Shown: positions 1 to 12,235, numbered from the stretch's first letter. The stretch: DNA of 64,000 nt from Tetracentron sinense (GCA_015143295.1 CM026562.1:11746041-11810040); one strand, 5' to 3'. The notes: generated by a model from the sequence alone, not told the origin. A program made the numbers and translations.

Positions 1-103
1 GGCTCTATAGAGAAGCCTTAAGAAAAGCTCGGTGAGACAAATGAATGCGTAGACCCGGTATCGATCAACACACAAACCAAACACTCATTGAGTAGTAAGT
101 TTC
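1..103 (-). pseudogene. Start of G1 protease (pol exon 2)
   Basis: The minus strand after the intron reads in the frame that aligns with the pol start of element A. It includes [10 protein letters not shown], the D-T-G active site of a retropepsin-type protease. An in-frame TAA follows shortly after, where related copies have a GAA codon. Only about 34 codons are in the window. Confidence 0.75.
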
Positions 104-244
104 CTGAAATTTTAACTAGCTAAGTCAATCCATGCATCAACAGTATATACATATAGATACATAGATATATAACATGCCATATACGTACACAAGAAATAAG
201 GCATAACATGAATCGCGGGTAAAAGAATAACTCTAAACGTGTAC
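104..244 (-). other. Putative 141-bp intron between gag and protease in G1
   Basis: On the minus strand the segment starts GTACACG directly after GTGCAAG and ends AAAATTTCAG directly before GAAAC. The same boundaries flank the introns of elements A and F. Removing it restores the gag-protease frame (V-Q-G junction). Element E has no such segment at the same point. The 3' end (TTGATGCATGGATTGAC ... TTTCAG) is highly similar in all three copies, as expected for branch-point and acceptor signals. Confidence 0.75.
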
Positions 245-1494
245 CTTGCACCACATCATCAGATGCAAGTGCATCACCCTCTGTCAAGGCGAAAACTCGC
301 CCCTAGTTCACCTGGCGAGATGTAGGTGTAGACTGGGTAGGCTGGGAGGATACCTGGTAAGATCCTGCTGGATGAACTGGAGGCCTAATACCTTGAGACT
401 GGCCTGGTAAATGCCTGCTAGGGCAATCCCTGATCACGTGGCCCTGTCGACCGCAATGGAAACATCCACCCGATGCCCTTCGGCAATCTCCTGTCGGGTG
501 CTTCTTGCCACACAAAGTGCAAGCCTCATACGTGTAAGTCGGAGGGGCCGGAGGTGGAGCATACCTCGCTACTTGAGGTGCAACAGGCTGTGGAGCTGGA
601 AGAGCCTGAGGTCGTGGCGCCTGTGGAATGAACGGCCGTGGAACTAGAGGCGCATAAGATGGCCTCATCGGTGGTGCTGGCCACGTGTAGTGATAAGGAT
701 CGGTACGAGCCCGCCTCTCTGGAGGTGCTGAACTACTGGCTTAGCCTCTTGCCAATTCCCTCTTCTTGGACACGGTCTCCGAATTGGCCTCAACCAACAA
801 GGCTTTATCCACTACTTCGGCATAAGTGGCGTTTCTGAAGATCGAGACTCTCTCCATAATAACATCTTTGAGCCCTTGCTCAAACCTTCTCGCCTTCATT
901 GCCTCGGTAGCAATCATATGAGTCGCGAAGTGTGATAGCTCCGAGAACTTGGCCTCATATTGTGCCACCGATATCGAACCTTGTTCTAGGTTGATGAATT
1001 CTCTCTCTTTCTTTTCCCGAGCTTCAACTGGGAAATACTTCTTGTAGAAGGTGTCCTTGAAACTCCTCCCAAGTCCAGGGTTGACCTTGCATAGTCAACT
1101 CTCGAGTCCTCAAGGCGGACAACCACCAATGGTGTGCCTCACCCTCAAGCATGAAAACTGCCCATGCTACTCTATCCTCCTCTGAAGGCAAGAGGACTGC
1201 AAAGATCTTCTCCAACTGGAGGATCCAAGCCTCCGCGGCAAGAGGGTCCACACTCCCATGGAATGATGGAGGCCTCAATCTCCTGAATGCCTCAACCCCA
1301 GCTGTATGATGTACTAGAGCCGTAGGCGGTGGAGTAGGTGATGCAGATGATGGAGTAGCCTGCCTAGTTGCCAGTAAGGCTAAAGTCTCTACAATAGAGC
1401 CGAGAACTTGAGAGAGGTCCGGCTGCTCACCCTCATCTCGAGAAGAAGATGAAGCCCTAGTGTGTGGTCCACGACCCCGTGTGCCCCGCTTCAT
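245..1494 (-). pseudogene. Broken gag of Tekay element G1
   Basis: Homologous to the intact gag of element A. The likely start is the ATG at 1494 (MKRGTRGRG...); the frame upstream of it is fortuitous. Recognisable parts are the Ser/Arg-rich N-terminus, the FHGSVDPLAAEAW and EGEAHHWWLSALR segments of the retrotransposon gag domain, the MKARRFEQGLKD segment, a Pro-rich region, and the CCHC knuckle [15 protein letters not shown] 1-base insertion near 1060 breaks the frame (EEFQGHLL where relatives read EEFKDTFY), and further shifts and stops separate the N-terminal, middle and knuckle parts. The product cannot be made intact. It would have been the capsid/nucleocapsid protein. Confidence 0.85.
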
Positions 1495-1830
1495 GACTAA
1501 TGTCCTAAGATCAATAGCACCACATGAGTTTAACTTGGAACCAAAATTCATCATACTTTCATTTCACAATAATTCAAGTAGTACTATTGATATAATATTA
1601 GTATACATTGCATCATACCCATCGGTGTATACATAATAGACTTAGTGTTCTAGCGTTTCTAGACACGCACTTGGTTGGAGCAACCATTTTGGAAAAAGAC
1701 TAAAATTTAGTCTCACACTTGGAATCACGACTGTCTTCCGACTTACTTCCTTCCTAACTTGCTTCCTAACATAAGTTCTTGTCAAGCTGTGGTACTAGAT
1801 TCTAAGTGACCCTAGAGACCTAAAGCCTAA
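1495..1830 (-). other. G1 leader between primer site and gag
   Basis: This untranslated leader is homologous to the A, E and F leaders of similar length. It contains no conserved ORF. No separate signal is visible. Confidence 0.6.
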
Positions 1831-1842
1831 GCTCTGATACCA
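1831..1842 (-). promoter_or_regulatory. G1 primer binding site (tRNA-iMet type)
   Basis: The minus strand reads TGGTATCAGAGC, the usual plant initiator-Met tRNA complement. It lies four bases (GAAG) inside the LTR end TCGCGACA. Confidence 0.9.
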
Positions 1843-1846
1843 CTTC

Positions 1847-4026
1847 TGTCGCGACCCAAAACCCACCCTAGGAGTTAGAGTGAATCCTGGACGACTCATC
1901 ATGACTTGCATGACATGCTTGACCAAAACAACCTGCAAAAGGCCTGAAGCATATACAATAAAGGACAATAATAGCGGAAACTTAAACTATAAAGCACAGC
2001 AGAAGACTTAACCAAGACCCCCATGTCTATATACATATACATGATCCAAGTTTGTACAAAAGAAAATACACAAAAGAAGGTGCGGACATGCCCGTCAAAA
2101 TACATGGATATACTCTCATCTCACCCACAGCTATTCGCTCAGAATCTACCACAACCTAATAGTAACCCTCACCCTGAGGTTCCTCCACAGGCTCCTCAAC
2201 GTACTCCTCCTCCACCCATGGGCTAGGAGCACAGACATCGAATGGAGCAGCAGCTCCCTCAGAACTTACCGACATAAATGTACGGCTGAGCATGGAATAC
2301 TCAGCGTGTACCAAATACTAACCAACAGTCATAGCAAACAATAACTATGTGGAAAGCAGGAAGCAGTTCACAGATATAATGTACGAACAATTCATATCAT
2401 CACGCGATAGTAAAGTAGTTGATAATCATGCTTCCATTTCGTAACAGCCGATAAAATCCTTGAAAAACATCGTGCACTTGACTTGACTTAAAACATCATT
2501 TTCGTGCTTAAAAAAAACTTGTCTTGTCATGTGTCTTGTTTTGTCGTGTCGTGTCATGTCATGCGTGTCATGCTTGTATCATGCGTGTCATGCGTGCTTG
2601 CTTGGGAGTTCAACGTGCTCATGTACTTGTGAGATGCGCTTTATGAGATGCCTTGAGAGGGAAGGGAGACCCTTCTTTCATTATATGCCTTGAGAGGGAA
2701 GGGAGACCCTTCTTTAATGCAATGCACTTGTGAGTGAGGGGAGACCCCTTGTGGAAGGGAGGAAAGTGTAAACTCCCTCCTAAAAAATGCTTGTTCTTGT
2801 CCTCTTGTCAAAAGCGAAGTGAAAAATATCGTAGGATATGTCCCACTTCTAAGTCTTGTTCTTAAGAATACCGATAAAACATGTCATGCATGCCGTACTC
2901 GTGAGATCGTGTGCATACTTTCAATTGAAATTGAATATGACAATTTGGGGATTTCACACTACATAGAACATCAAAATTTGAGCAAGAAATCATTCATTCA
3001 AATTTTAGGCAAAGCAAGTAAGCACACTATCATAAGCCTTAGCAATTCCATAAACATTTAAACATGCATTTTTCCACTACAAATTGTCATTTTCTCCATC
3101 GAGGTATTTCATCAAACACATGGTATGTGTATTTTGGTTAACACCTAAATCGTTCATTTTATCCTACATGAATAATTCTTCATTCAATCCACATCATGTT
3201 TGTTCATTATTGAGGTGAAATACCCTTCCCATTTTAATCATCACAACACAACCCACGACATCCAATCGCCTATTCACGTCCACACAACCATCCATTCATT
3301 CCATCTCCTTATCTTGTTTAGAAATTTAGGGAAAACATAAAATAAAGGGAAAATAGAGATAATCGGTGAACTAGAAGGGTAGTGTAAGGTACTGACCTTG
3401 ATTTGGGTTGAAGAACACCCTTGGTGTGTAGTTCCAACTTAAGGAAGGATCCCTCTTTGAGTTTGAGGAACTCTATTTGCTTGAAGAAGGTCTTTTGCTT
3501 GAAAATCTTCAAGATGAGCTTCCCTTGATCTCCAATCCAAGCCTTCTTTGAAGGATTTCCTCAAAATCCTCTCTTCCCCTTTCTTCCTTCTTTCTCTCCC
3601 TTAGGTTAGAAAAGCCCTAAAATGAAAATCCTCAAATAGATCAAGGGTTAAAACCCTCAAATCCGGCTTCAGATTTTGTTGTTTTTCTCCAATTTTTTCC
3701 ACTTTGGTAATTCGGCCATAACTTTTGACTCGGTTGCCCGATTTTGACGATTCAACTTGCGTTGGATTCGTCTTTCGAAAAGGAACATTTCTAATGTTTC
3801 AAAATTTCCAATTTCTTCTTTATTTATTGCCTAAGTTACCCCTGAAGTTGACTGTTCCGTAAATGGGTTTCAGTAACTCGGGTTTTCGATATATTGGACT
3901 TAGGAATACTACTTGTTAACACTTAGAGTTGTTCAAAATTTTTCATTTCATAGAAATGGAAGATGACAAGGGCTTCATGCCTTGGCATGGGTCCCAATAC
4001 ATGGAAAAATATTCCGGGGTTCTACA
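1847..4026 (-). repeat. 5' LTR of G1
   Basis: In sense orientation it begins TGTAGAACCCCGG at 4026 and ends GGGTCGCGACA at 1847, 2180 bp. It is divergent from the A/E/F LTRs but collinear. It has a splice-donor-like AAG/GTCAGTAC near 3395, several GAAGGG-AGA-CCCTTC hairpins at 2660-2720, and the conserved micro-ORF. No CGATCGATCG palindrome array is seen where the other LTRs have one (about 3650-3760). Confidence 0.9.
2156..2275 (-). CDS. LTR micro-ORF, G1 copy (39 aa, PWVEEEYVEE)
   Basis: ATG at 2275 to TAG at 2156, 39 residues. It starts MSVSSEGAAAP, carries PWVEEEYVEEP, and ends GYY-stop. Compared with the A copy, several changes are synonymous third-position changes (CCT/CCA, GTC/GTT), and the stop position is identical. 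It is acidic, Pro/Glu-rich, and has no signal or membrane segment. The function is unknown. It would sit as an upstream ORF in the long leader of the genomic RNA. Confidence 0.5.
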   Translation of the reverse strand: MSVSSEGAAAPFDVCAPSPWVEEEYVEEPVEEPQGEGYY

Positions 4027-4624
4027 ATAGTTAGTTCGGCCTAACCCCGGTTAACAACCCTAACCTGGGCCGGACTCCGTCTTAGTCTACCGGACTACCC
4101 CCTAAGCCTATCGGACTTGAATACCTTACACTTGACCCTCCTCGGTCAACCAGACCCTAGTTTACCAGACTAGTCCATGTTAGCCACCCTTGGTGCACAC
4201 ACACACACCCCTAGCCTCGGCACAAGCTCACGTGCCAGAACTACACTTGGTCTGATCTCATCCTGTGAGTACGTAGGCAACCCAACCCGGGTTCGACCCC
4301 AGTTAGCTTTTCCTTTCTTGGATTAGTGTTAACTTAAACACTTCAGCATTCTACTCAAGATTAACTTTAGTTGGATTAAATCTGAGGAGTACGGAACCGT
4401 TGTAAAATGGAAGTCTCGGGGTGTCTAACACCTTCCCCGGACTTAACTGAACCCCTTACCCTGATCTCACTCGCAGACCAAGACCTTATCCAAACTCGGG
4501 CGACTTATCCCTTCTGAATGAATAGGTGACGAATCTTAAGTGTAAAACCCTTTCACACCTGTGAGGGTATACAGGTAACCCACAACATCCTCCCTTGTGA
4601 GAGTCACAGAAACCCGCACTCACA
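4027..4624 (+). repeat. 3' part of the B 5' LTR
   Basis: It is collinear with 38405-39001 of the B 3' LTR and ends at the same ...CACTCACA. The upstream part of this LTR is beyond G1, outside the window. Scattered substitutions between the two copies indicate an insertion much older than element A. Confidence 0.9.
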
Positions 4625-4628
4625 GTTC

Positions 4629-4644
4629 TGGCGACTCTGCTGGG
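4629..4644 (+). promoter_or_regulatory. B primer binding site
   Basis: TGGCGACTCTGCTGGG lies four bases after the LTR end. Similar sites occur in Ogre/Tat elements and are usually described as tRNA-Arg-type; the tRNA assignment is from memory and was not checked. Confidence 0.7.
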
Positions 4645-5683
4645 AAATCATTTCTCAGGGTTCGATCGGGAATCCAGGTTTAAGCCAACTAAACCTTAAT
4701 CTTAATTAAAATGCCTAAACGTTTAACTGAACACTAATCATTTTACATCTCTTGCTTAATTGTGTACTGTGCATCCATACATGTCATAGTAGTGTAATTA
4801 TCCCATTCAACCCAATAGACAGGCTTCTTACGTTAATGGCTGCTAGATGATCATCCTCAGTGTCAGTGATTTAAACATCTTGGAGGTCGTGGAGTTACTC
4901 CTGTTAGGTGATTACCCCCAGAGAAGGATTCTGAACGCTCCCACTTACACCAATTATCCATTTTCAGGTATGTTCTATACCGGGGAGTCACATATACGGT
5001 GTTAAGTGATCCCCCAATCCTATTAGGAACACACCTGCATCAAACCAGCATTCATACATGTAGTCTAGGCTAGGATATAGTCTACAAGCAGCTCATCTAG
5101 GGAGGGCTACTATAAACCCTAACCTGCTTGCACCCTATACCTGTCTCCAATCATGGTTGACTACCTTGGCACATTCTACCCGGATAACCACCCACCTAGG
5201 GGCATATAATGAGTTAAACCTGTGCTTGTAATAAACTACATCCAACCCTGCTTCCCGACATAACATATGAGGTCCAAATCTCAGGCAGACAGGCCTTCAC
5301 AGGGCCTGTCCCCAACTTTAATCTGATAGGTCCCTGGGTTTCCAACAACCTGGGCTAAAGCACGTCGAACCTCCGTCCATTTGCCCTATCGGATCATATG
5401 TGCCTCGTCACACCTAATCAAACTCAAAATCAAAAAATATTGCATCATCATCTTGCATTCCCATCTGCATACACAGTACACTCACAGAGTCTGTATATTG
5501 TCCAGGTAGATGGCAGGTCCTTCAGGGATAATCCAGCTAATGGGTCGATCATCACGGCCCATGCATCTAACTTCTCAGGGGGCATGTGATGACAACCTCT
5601 AAAAAGCAATTGAGGCCTTTACCTCGAGTCAGCTTCTCGCATGGGCTCTGTACTACAAAACTGGGACTATCCTAGACCTATCT
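4645..5683 (+). other. B leader, no supported gene
   Basis: A stretch of about 1 kb between the primer site and ORF1. Short ORFs exist (for example at 5398-5589) but show no family resemblance. Parts just upstream of 5684 may belong to the decayed ORF1 N-terminus. Confidence 0.5.
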
Positions 5684-7637
5684 GTGGTTAACCTAGACTC
5701 GCACCTTATGAACACTGCTATCCAGTGTTGGAGCCCATCTCACATGGTGTTCCGTTTTCGTAAGAACGAGCTCTGCCCAACACTGGAAGAGATTCAGTGC
5801 ATTCTGGGGTTAAATATAGACGGCGAAGCCATAGTACTGAGCTACAAGACAACATACCAGGCAGACCTATCCAAGTTCTTGTATTTCAAGCCTGTCTGCT
5901 TGTAGCCCAGCCCTAATGGCTCTTTTGATCGGATACCCGTGTCTTTTCTTGAAAAGAAGTACAAGCGCAAGTGGGAAACCTGACCCCATTGTAGAAGAAC
6001 TTCCTGGTCTCAACACCCTTGCACTGATAGCCATGTCTCAACTGGTATTCCCAAGGTGCCGTTCACTTGTCGAATCAGTTCTGGTCGGGATCATTGAGGA
6101 CAGGCACAACTCCTGCTCAGTTGTACCAGTCATCCTAGTAGAGCTTCTTAGGGCTTTCAACAAGGCAGCAGGTCGCAGAAAATGCATCTTCTATGCCAGT
6201 ACACCTTTCCTACACCTTTGGTTGGTAAGTCACTTGCTTATAATCATATCGGTACTAGACGACATCCGCGATACCTACAGTCTACCTCGAAAGATTTCTC
6301 AGAATCAAGGTCTAATAGCAACTACAGACGTTGGAAAGCTCTACCAGTTTCTCCAAGCCCTATCAGAGGAAGAAATCACTTGGCAATGTGATTGGCTTGT
6401 ACTGAATAGGCTATGTCGTGTTGTCATCACCGGCAGACGATGCATGATTCTTGCTGGTCTAACAGGCTCCTCAGTCTATACACCACTTCGAGTCCTCCGA
6501 CAGTTTGAATTCCCTCAGTGTATCCTAGTGATAGATCAGCAGGAAAATGATTGGATTGCTTTCATAGTGCACTCTAATAACCTCACCCAGCGCTTCCAGT
6601 CAGCTTGGTGCAGCTACAGATGGACCAATGGCCGGACTTCATGGTTACATTAGGACCACTGACCAACTCAGCATACTGACAGTGGGTGGATAATCTTGAC
6701 ATTCTACCTGGCATGCCCGCACCCAGGGAACTACCCACACCAGTCACAGCTTCATCACAAGGAACCATACCCCTAGTTGAAATGGTGGTTCCCTGGATGG
6801 ACTTCTTCCTAGAGAGACAGCTCCAGATCCAGCAAAAATGGAAAATGCTACGAAAAGCCCAGCATACATTCATGCAGCAGGAAGTGGAACAAAGCCGTGA
6901 ACTCCAAGCCACACAAGAACAGGTTGAAAAATTGGATCAGAAAATCCAGTCTCTCAATAGGAGACTCAGGGGCGACGCCAGAGAAACGGCCGTAATTCAG
7001 GACCAGTTACACTTCCACCAAGAATAGCTTGATAGTGTAAAGGCAGAGGTGACCTCTCGTCTCGAATAGTTTGGATACCGTATGTTCAACACTATCAAGA
7101 CCCTTACGCACATGGAGGTTGAGGTCACATCCCTCCAGCAACAGATCATGGATTTTAAGGGTGTGCTCCAGCCACTTGACTTCGCGATCCCTAATGGGCC
7201 TGCCTAGGATCGAGTCTTTTTCTTTTTTTGAGTCTCACTACCTTGTACTCACTGCACTCTTCATGCATCAATGAAAAATCCTTTTTTCTAGCATCTCTTT
7301 CCTGTCATCATGCATAATCATGTTTAGCCATTGCATTCTTTTTCAGTGGCATGAGCTGACCTGTGACTCGTTCTCTGACTGTGATTCTCGCAGGGCAGCA
7401 GCTGCGAACGCCGTATTGACAGAGGTACCAATCACTGAGATAGTACCTCGCACAACCCAATCAGAGAGCAACTCTTACACAGAACAATCAGAAAACAGCG
7501 CAGACCTAATGGCAGAACCTGCAGATCAGCACCAGCGAACCACTAAGATCTTACAGTCACATAACAGGGACATAGCAGCCATGCAGTCAAAGCTTGACAG
7601 TGTTCTGGAATCCCTGAAGATTCTAATTGGTACCTGA
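5684..7637 (+). pseudogene. B ORF1 remnant (DUF7745/plant-mobile-domain-like, coiled-coil C-terminus)
   Basis: The first segment (5684-5905) contains FRFRKNELCPTLEEIQCILG, matching the conserved start of the extra ORF1 found upstream of gag in Ogre-like elements and related to plant mobile domain proteins. The second (5916-6653) continues the helical domain (for example QLVFPRCRSLVESVLVGIIE). The third (6686-7027) is a strongly predicted coiled coil (QQEVEQSRELQATQEQVEKL...). A short Glu/Ser-rich tail ends at 7637. The segments are separated by stops and frame changes. The function of ORF1 in Ogre elements is not established. Confidence 0.7.
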
Positions 7638-7765
7638 ACCGAAGAAACCTCTACCTGAATCCCAACCAGAGAACCAGCCGAGCAACCTATACCAGAGCCT
7701 CGTCCTCCCCCTTCATCATACCTGACCCTATACGCGCAACAGGCGAAGGAGAGGAGATGTGAAGA

Positions 7766-8979
7766 ATGAAGGATGCATCCACCAGTACCAGTTTATCATT
7801 GGAGGACTTAACTTTATCATCAGGAGATGCTATTCCCACAGGCTTTAAGGTCTCTAACTTTGAAAAATATGACGGGTCAGGCTGTCCAAAACAACACCTG
7901 CAGTTGTACCTAGGGGACTTGCTCCAATACAATAGAAATCAGCCCTTACTCATCCAATACTTCCAGAAGAGTCTGAAGGGGGCATCCCTAACATGGTGGA
8001 TGTCTGTAAACAAGCAGAAAGTCAAGACTTGGCAGGATGCCATGGACAGTTTCATAGAGCAGTACTCCTTTAACCAGGAGCTCCGCCCTAAGAGGAGCTA
8101 GCTTGAGCAATTAAGCCAGCGTAACAATGAATCATTTCTGGAGTATACCACCCGCTAGAGGGAAATGGAAGCAAAGATCTTGACTCCTATTCCTAAGGAG
8201 TAGCTGGCAGGCATGTTCATGGGAACTTTAAAGCAGTCCTACTCAACACTTATGGTGACCTTACCCGTAGTGGACTTCGACACCATAGTCAAGACGAGTG
8301 CCTGTATTGAGACTGCCATCAAGAGCGAGGCTATTCATTCCAGTCTAGGACTTGAATCCCCCAAGATAACAGCCTCGTCCAGAAGGAACATCGATCCCAG
8401 GGACCACAGAAAGAAGGATGATGTACACATGGTTGCTTCCACAACATCCATCCAACTACTAGCTCTAGCAGCTCAGCAGTAATCAGTTGTCAGACATACC
8501 CAGCCAACCCGACCAATCCAGGGGTAAAACCGTCCCCTAGAAATTTTACTCCTCTTCTATACACGCTAATCCAGTTGTTGGAATTCCTAACCAAACAGGG
8601 CATTCTCTAGTTGAGAAGCTCGACACCTCTTTTACCTCCAGACAAATAGAACAAGAACTACAATGCCGATCATCACTGCGCCTTCCATAAAGGTCCAGGC
8701 CATGCTATAGACTATTACATAGGCCTAAAGTGTACCATCCAAGATCTCTTGGATGACGGAAGGGTGGAGCTGGCCCCCAGTAACACCAGCATCAATCAGG
8801 TGCCACTGCCCCCGCATAACAATCAAATCAACTTTATTCAGTGGGAAGAGCTCGGGGCAAGGCAGCTAGGACCCATCACACCAACAGTTAATGACGGCAT
8901 CATTAGGCCCTCTTACCGATCACCTGTTATAATCCCCTTCCCCTGGTCAAACATATACACTATTCAGTCTCCAATCTAG
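7766..8979 (+). pseudogene. B gag remnant
   Basis: GFKVSNFEKYDGSG, the helical region ending LKGASLTWWMS, and the following WQDAMDSFIEQY are typical of Retrotrans_gag in Tat/Ogre elements. Segments 7766-8101 and 8213-8482 share one frame, with TAG codons in between. Near 8660-8760 another frame gives CAFHKGPGHAIDYYIGLKCT, the Ogre-type C-x2-H...G-H zinc-like motif, followed by IQDLLDDGRVEL. The first Cys and the His residues are present, but the last usual Cys reads Tyr. Non-functional because of several stops and at least one frame change. Confidence 0.75.
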
Positions 8980-9260
8980 ATACCTGTTCCTGTGTAGATC
9001 ATCTATATTATCCCTTGCCCTGCAAATTGGCCTACAGCTCCAGCTCAAGCCTCAACCTCTTCAGGCCCCGTCCAGATCCCCTACATCCCAGAGCCTCCTT
9101 TTGACCTCAACCGAGTAACTGCTCCCCGCTCTCTCCTCCTTGAGAGCGAGAGCATAGCCAACCTAACCAGATCTGAACGGGTATATCAACTTCCCGTGAC
9201 TGAGCCGGCAAAGGTAAAGGGTACGGAGAAAGAGAAAGCAGGGGTACGGAGAAAGTAGGG

Positions 9261-9960
9261 GTGTTAGACCCACAGAAGGAAGCAGCTGATTTAGCAGTGT
9301 TGTTAAAAATCCTAGAGAAAGTAGAGGAGTTCAATATCGCTCAACAATTGGGCAAGGTCCCAGCACAGATATCTATCTTGGGTCTTCTTCTCATATTAGA
9401 GCACCATCGGAAGCAACTGCTCCGAGTATTCGGTAATGTCCATGTAACACCAGACATAACGCCCGAGAAACTGGGGTAAATGATAGGGTAAATCCTCGAA
9501 TCCAGAATCATTTCCTTCACGGAAGAAGAAATACCGGATAGTAACAGGGATCATACTCGGGCTTTGTACATTGCAGTTTAATGCATGGACAGAACATTAT
9601 CATCAGTGCTCATCGACAATGGCTCCAGCTTGAATATCTGCACACTTTCCACACTGTAAAATCTGGGCCTGAACCTTAGTCAAGTGAAGAAGAGACCCAT
9701 GACCATCAGGGCTTTTGACAACACAACCAGGCAAAACCTCGGTGATATCAATTTAACCATCGGGGTCGGACCAGCTCAGTTCCCAACAAACTTTTAAGTT
9801 ATAAATGTGCTAGCCTCATTTTCCTTGCTCTTAGGGAGGCTATGGATCCACGCGGCCGGAGCCATTCCCTTCTCTCTGCACCAAAGAATCAAGTTCATCT
9901 AGAATGACCATTTGGTCATCATACCTTCTGAGGATTTGGCAAGTTCCTTTGAGGGACGTC
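9261..9960 (+). pseudogene. B protease remnant
   Basis: After a leader segment (EKVEEFNIAQQLGKVPAQIS), the stretch near 9600-9640 encodes SVLIDNGSSLNICTLSTL, the D-N-G-S retropepsin-like motif usual in Ogre/Tat elements. Downstream lies the second conserved block, LLGRLWIHAAGAIPFSLHQ. In-frame stops interrupt it. The product would cleave the polyprotein. Confidence 0.75.
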
Positions 9961-10050
9961 CAAGAGCTGGGGCAAGGCATTGCCTTCATGGCATTCCAAT
10001 TCGAGCAGGTTAGTTCTATTACCTAGGTAAAATAGCAAAACAAGCAAGCA

Positions 10051-10449
10051 GTGCCTCCATTTGTCAAGATGTTGGCCAAAATGAACTACCAGCCAGGGAA
10101 AGGTCTTGGTTCCAGGAATCAGGGTATGAAGAAGAAATACACTCCTCCCCGCTATACATCCCCCTACAGTTTGGGATACAAGCCCAAATATGAGGACTAC
10201 CTCTCCAAGCTGACTAAGAAGAGTAGACAGTTGGCAAAACCTGAGCCCCCACCACACATCTCTGTAACCTTCCCCGTGGGAATCTTTAAAACCTACCTAG
10301 AAACCTTTGCTGCACCCGTTGCCTTAACACCCCAACCCAGTAATGAATCTTCAGGGATTCCAGATCCAGAAGTGTTCAGCTGGAGAGCAGGGCTGCACCC
10401 TCTCCAACAGTGCCGAAGCGTCATCCAGTCGCCAGCCACTAATCCGTTG
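10051..10449 (+). pseudogene. B G-patch region (pol exon before the intron)
   Basis: MLAKMNYQPGKGLGSRNQG is a G-patch motif, a hallmark between protease and RT of Ogre/Tat elements. G-patch domains are thought to bind RNA or stimulate helicases; the role here is unknown. The frame is open to 10449, where it meets a GT donor with a complete codon. If unspliced, the next codons are GTA AAC TGA, an immediate stop. Confidence 0.75.
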
Positions 10450-10814
10450 GTAAACTGAGGCTCTCATCGTTGAAGCCAGGGCTAGGGCAAGCACAGTGCA
10501 TGATAGGTTGGTCCGAGACAACAGTGATCAAGCATCACCCTTCTCCTTCATTTATCTCTTTTTGCTCCCATTTGTAAAATCCAAATATCAGGCCACTGTT
10601 GGCCTCCCTTTTGTTTAAGTCATTTTTGTAACAAGTCATCATTTTGTCAATTAAAACCAGATTATTTTGACTCAAAAATCATGTTTTTGAAAAAACATTT
10701 TATATCGGCCGATGATGAAATCACACGGACTCTTCCCCTGGTAGGCCTAGTGTCTTGAAGCCAACAAAAACAAAAATCATAAGCATGCTAAACTGAAGCT
10801 AATTGATTTTCCAG
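10450..10814 (+). other. Ogre-type intron between G-patch and RT of B (365 bp)
   Basis: The boundaries are TTG/GTAAACTG and GATTTTCCAG/GAAATT. Joining them keeps the frame from the G-patch exon to the EITSDRATPQTLLEL exon that leads into RT. An intron before RT is established for Ogre elements, where splicing is needed for a full polyprotein. The interior is T-rich near the 3' end and non-coding. Confidence 0.7.
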
Positions 10815-12235
10815 GAAATTACCTCTGACAGGGCTACCCCTCAAACCCTCCTTGAACTCTCTGAAGTAGAGTATGACTTAGAACAGGAAGAGGAACCGCC
10901 TCGGGAAATTCTGGACTTCCTCGAGCACAGCAAAGGACTTCTGCAGTCAAACATGGAAGAAACTGAAACAGTAAACCTTGGTTTCGAGGACAGTCCTCAG
11001 CTAGGCAAGATTGGCACAAGCATGAACCCTCAGCAAAGTGCAGACATGATCAATTTCCTAAAAAGATACAATGACATCTTTACCTAGTCATATACAGACA
11101 TGCCAGACCTAGACCCAACATTGGTGGCACACAGACTGCCCCTAAACCCTGACGTCAGACCAGTTAAACAGAAACTGAGATGGATGAGGCCTGAATGGTC
11201 ACAGAAGGTCAAGAAAGAAGTGGAAAAGCAGATCAGTGCAGGGTTACTAACAGTAGCAACCTACCCTGAGTGGTTAGCCAACATTGTCCCGGTACCCAAG
11301 AAAGATGAGAAGGTCCGAATGTGTATTGACTACCAGAATCTGAACAAGGCCAGTCCTAAAGACAACTTCCCTCTCCCACACATTGACATCCTGGTCGACA
11401 ATACTGCAAGGCATGAGACACTCTCATTCATGGATGGTTTCTCTGGATATAACTAGATCAGGATGGCAGAAGAAGACATAGAGAAAACCTCCTTCATAAC
11501 ACCTTGGGGCACATTCTGCTACAAGGTCATGCCATTTAGACTCAAGAACGGAGGGGCCACCTACCAGAGAGCTATGAAAGCTTTGTTCCATGACATGATC
11601 TACAAGTCAACAGAAATCTATGTGGATGACATGAACGTCAAGTCTCCTACTGCCAAGCAGCACCTGGAAGACTTTAGAAGACTCTGTGACAGACTTAGAG
11701 AGTTTGACCTAAGACTGAATCTGGCCAAATACGTCTTTGGAGCCTCATCAGGAAAGCTCCTTGGCTTCATAGTCAGCAAGAGAGGTATCGAGATCAATCC
11801 AGCCAAAGCCAGATCTATCATCGAAATGCCGACTCCCCACACTGAAAAGGAAATCTGAGGGTTCCTAGGTGGAATTCAGTACATTAGCAGATTTATTTCT
11901 CAGCTCACTCCGATCTGCGAGCCAATTTTCAAGCTTTTCCAAAAGAACACACCCATAATCTAGATAGCAGAATACCAGGAAGCCTTTGGCAGAATAAAGC
12001 AATATCTTCTGAATCATCCAATACTTATGCCCCCTACACCGGGATGACCCTACTACTATACATCTCCGTACAAGAGACCTTCATGGGGTACGTCTTGGTA
12101 TAGCATGACGAGACAGGCAGAACAGACCAAGCCATCTACTACATCAGTAAACGCCTGCTAGAGTATGAAGAGCGGTATAACCTTCTTGAGAAGACATGTC
12201 TGGCACTGGCTTCGGCTACTCAATTAAAGCAAACT
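10815..12235 (+). pseudogene. B reverse transcriptase and truncated RNase H
   Basis: One continuous frame from 10815 to about 12050 contains the RT blocks KKDEKVRMCIDYQNLNKASPKDNFPLP, FITPWGTFCYKVMPF and the catalytic YVDD. It is interrupted only by nonsense codons (after NDIFT, GYN, TEKEI and TPII). These replace Trp, Gln or Arg codons, as expected from C-to-T decay. After a frame change, RNase H begins (TDQAIYYISKRLLEYEERYN, LEKTCLALASATQ) and stops near 12235. The tether, chromodomain-free C-terminus and integrase of the family are missing. Confidence 0.8.

Larger units (their letters stand above)
1..4026 (-). mobile_element. Tekay-type Ty3/gypsy element G1, 5' part (LTR, PBS, gag, start of protease)
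   Basis: Read on the minus strand, the order is LTR (4026 to 1847), iMet-type primer site, broken gag, a short intron, then the start of protease at the window edge. The rest of pol and the 3' LTR lie to the left, outside the window. The right end abuts ATAGTTAGTT, which matches the interior of the Ogre LTR at 38405. G1 therefore inserted into the 5' LTR of element B, probably with ATAGT as one target-site copy. Gag resembles that of elements A, E and F but is more decayed. Confidence 0.9.

Noticed and set aside
5398-5589. Small ORF in the B leader
   Set aside because: No homology recognised, no context, length expected by chance.
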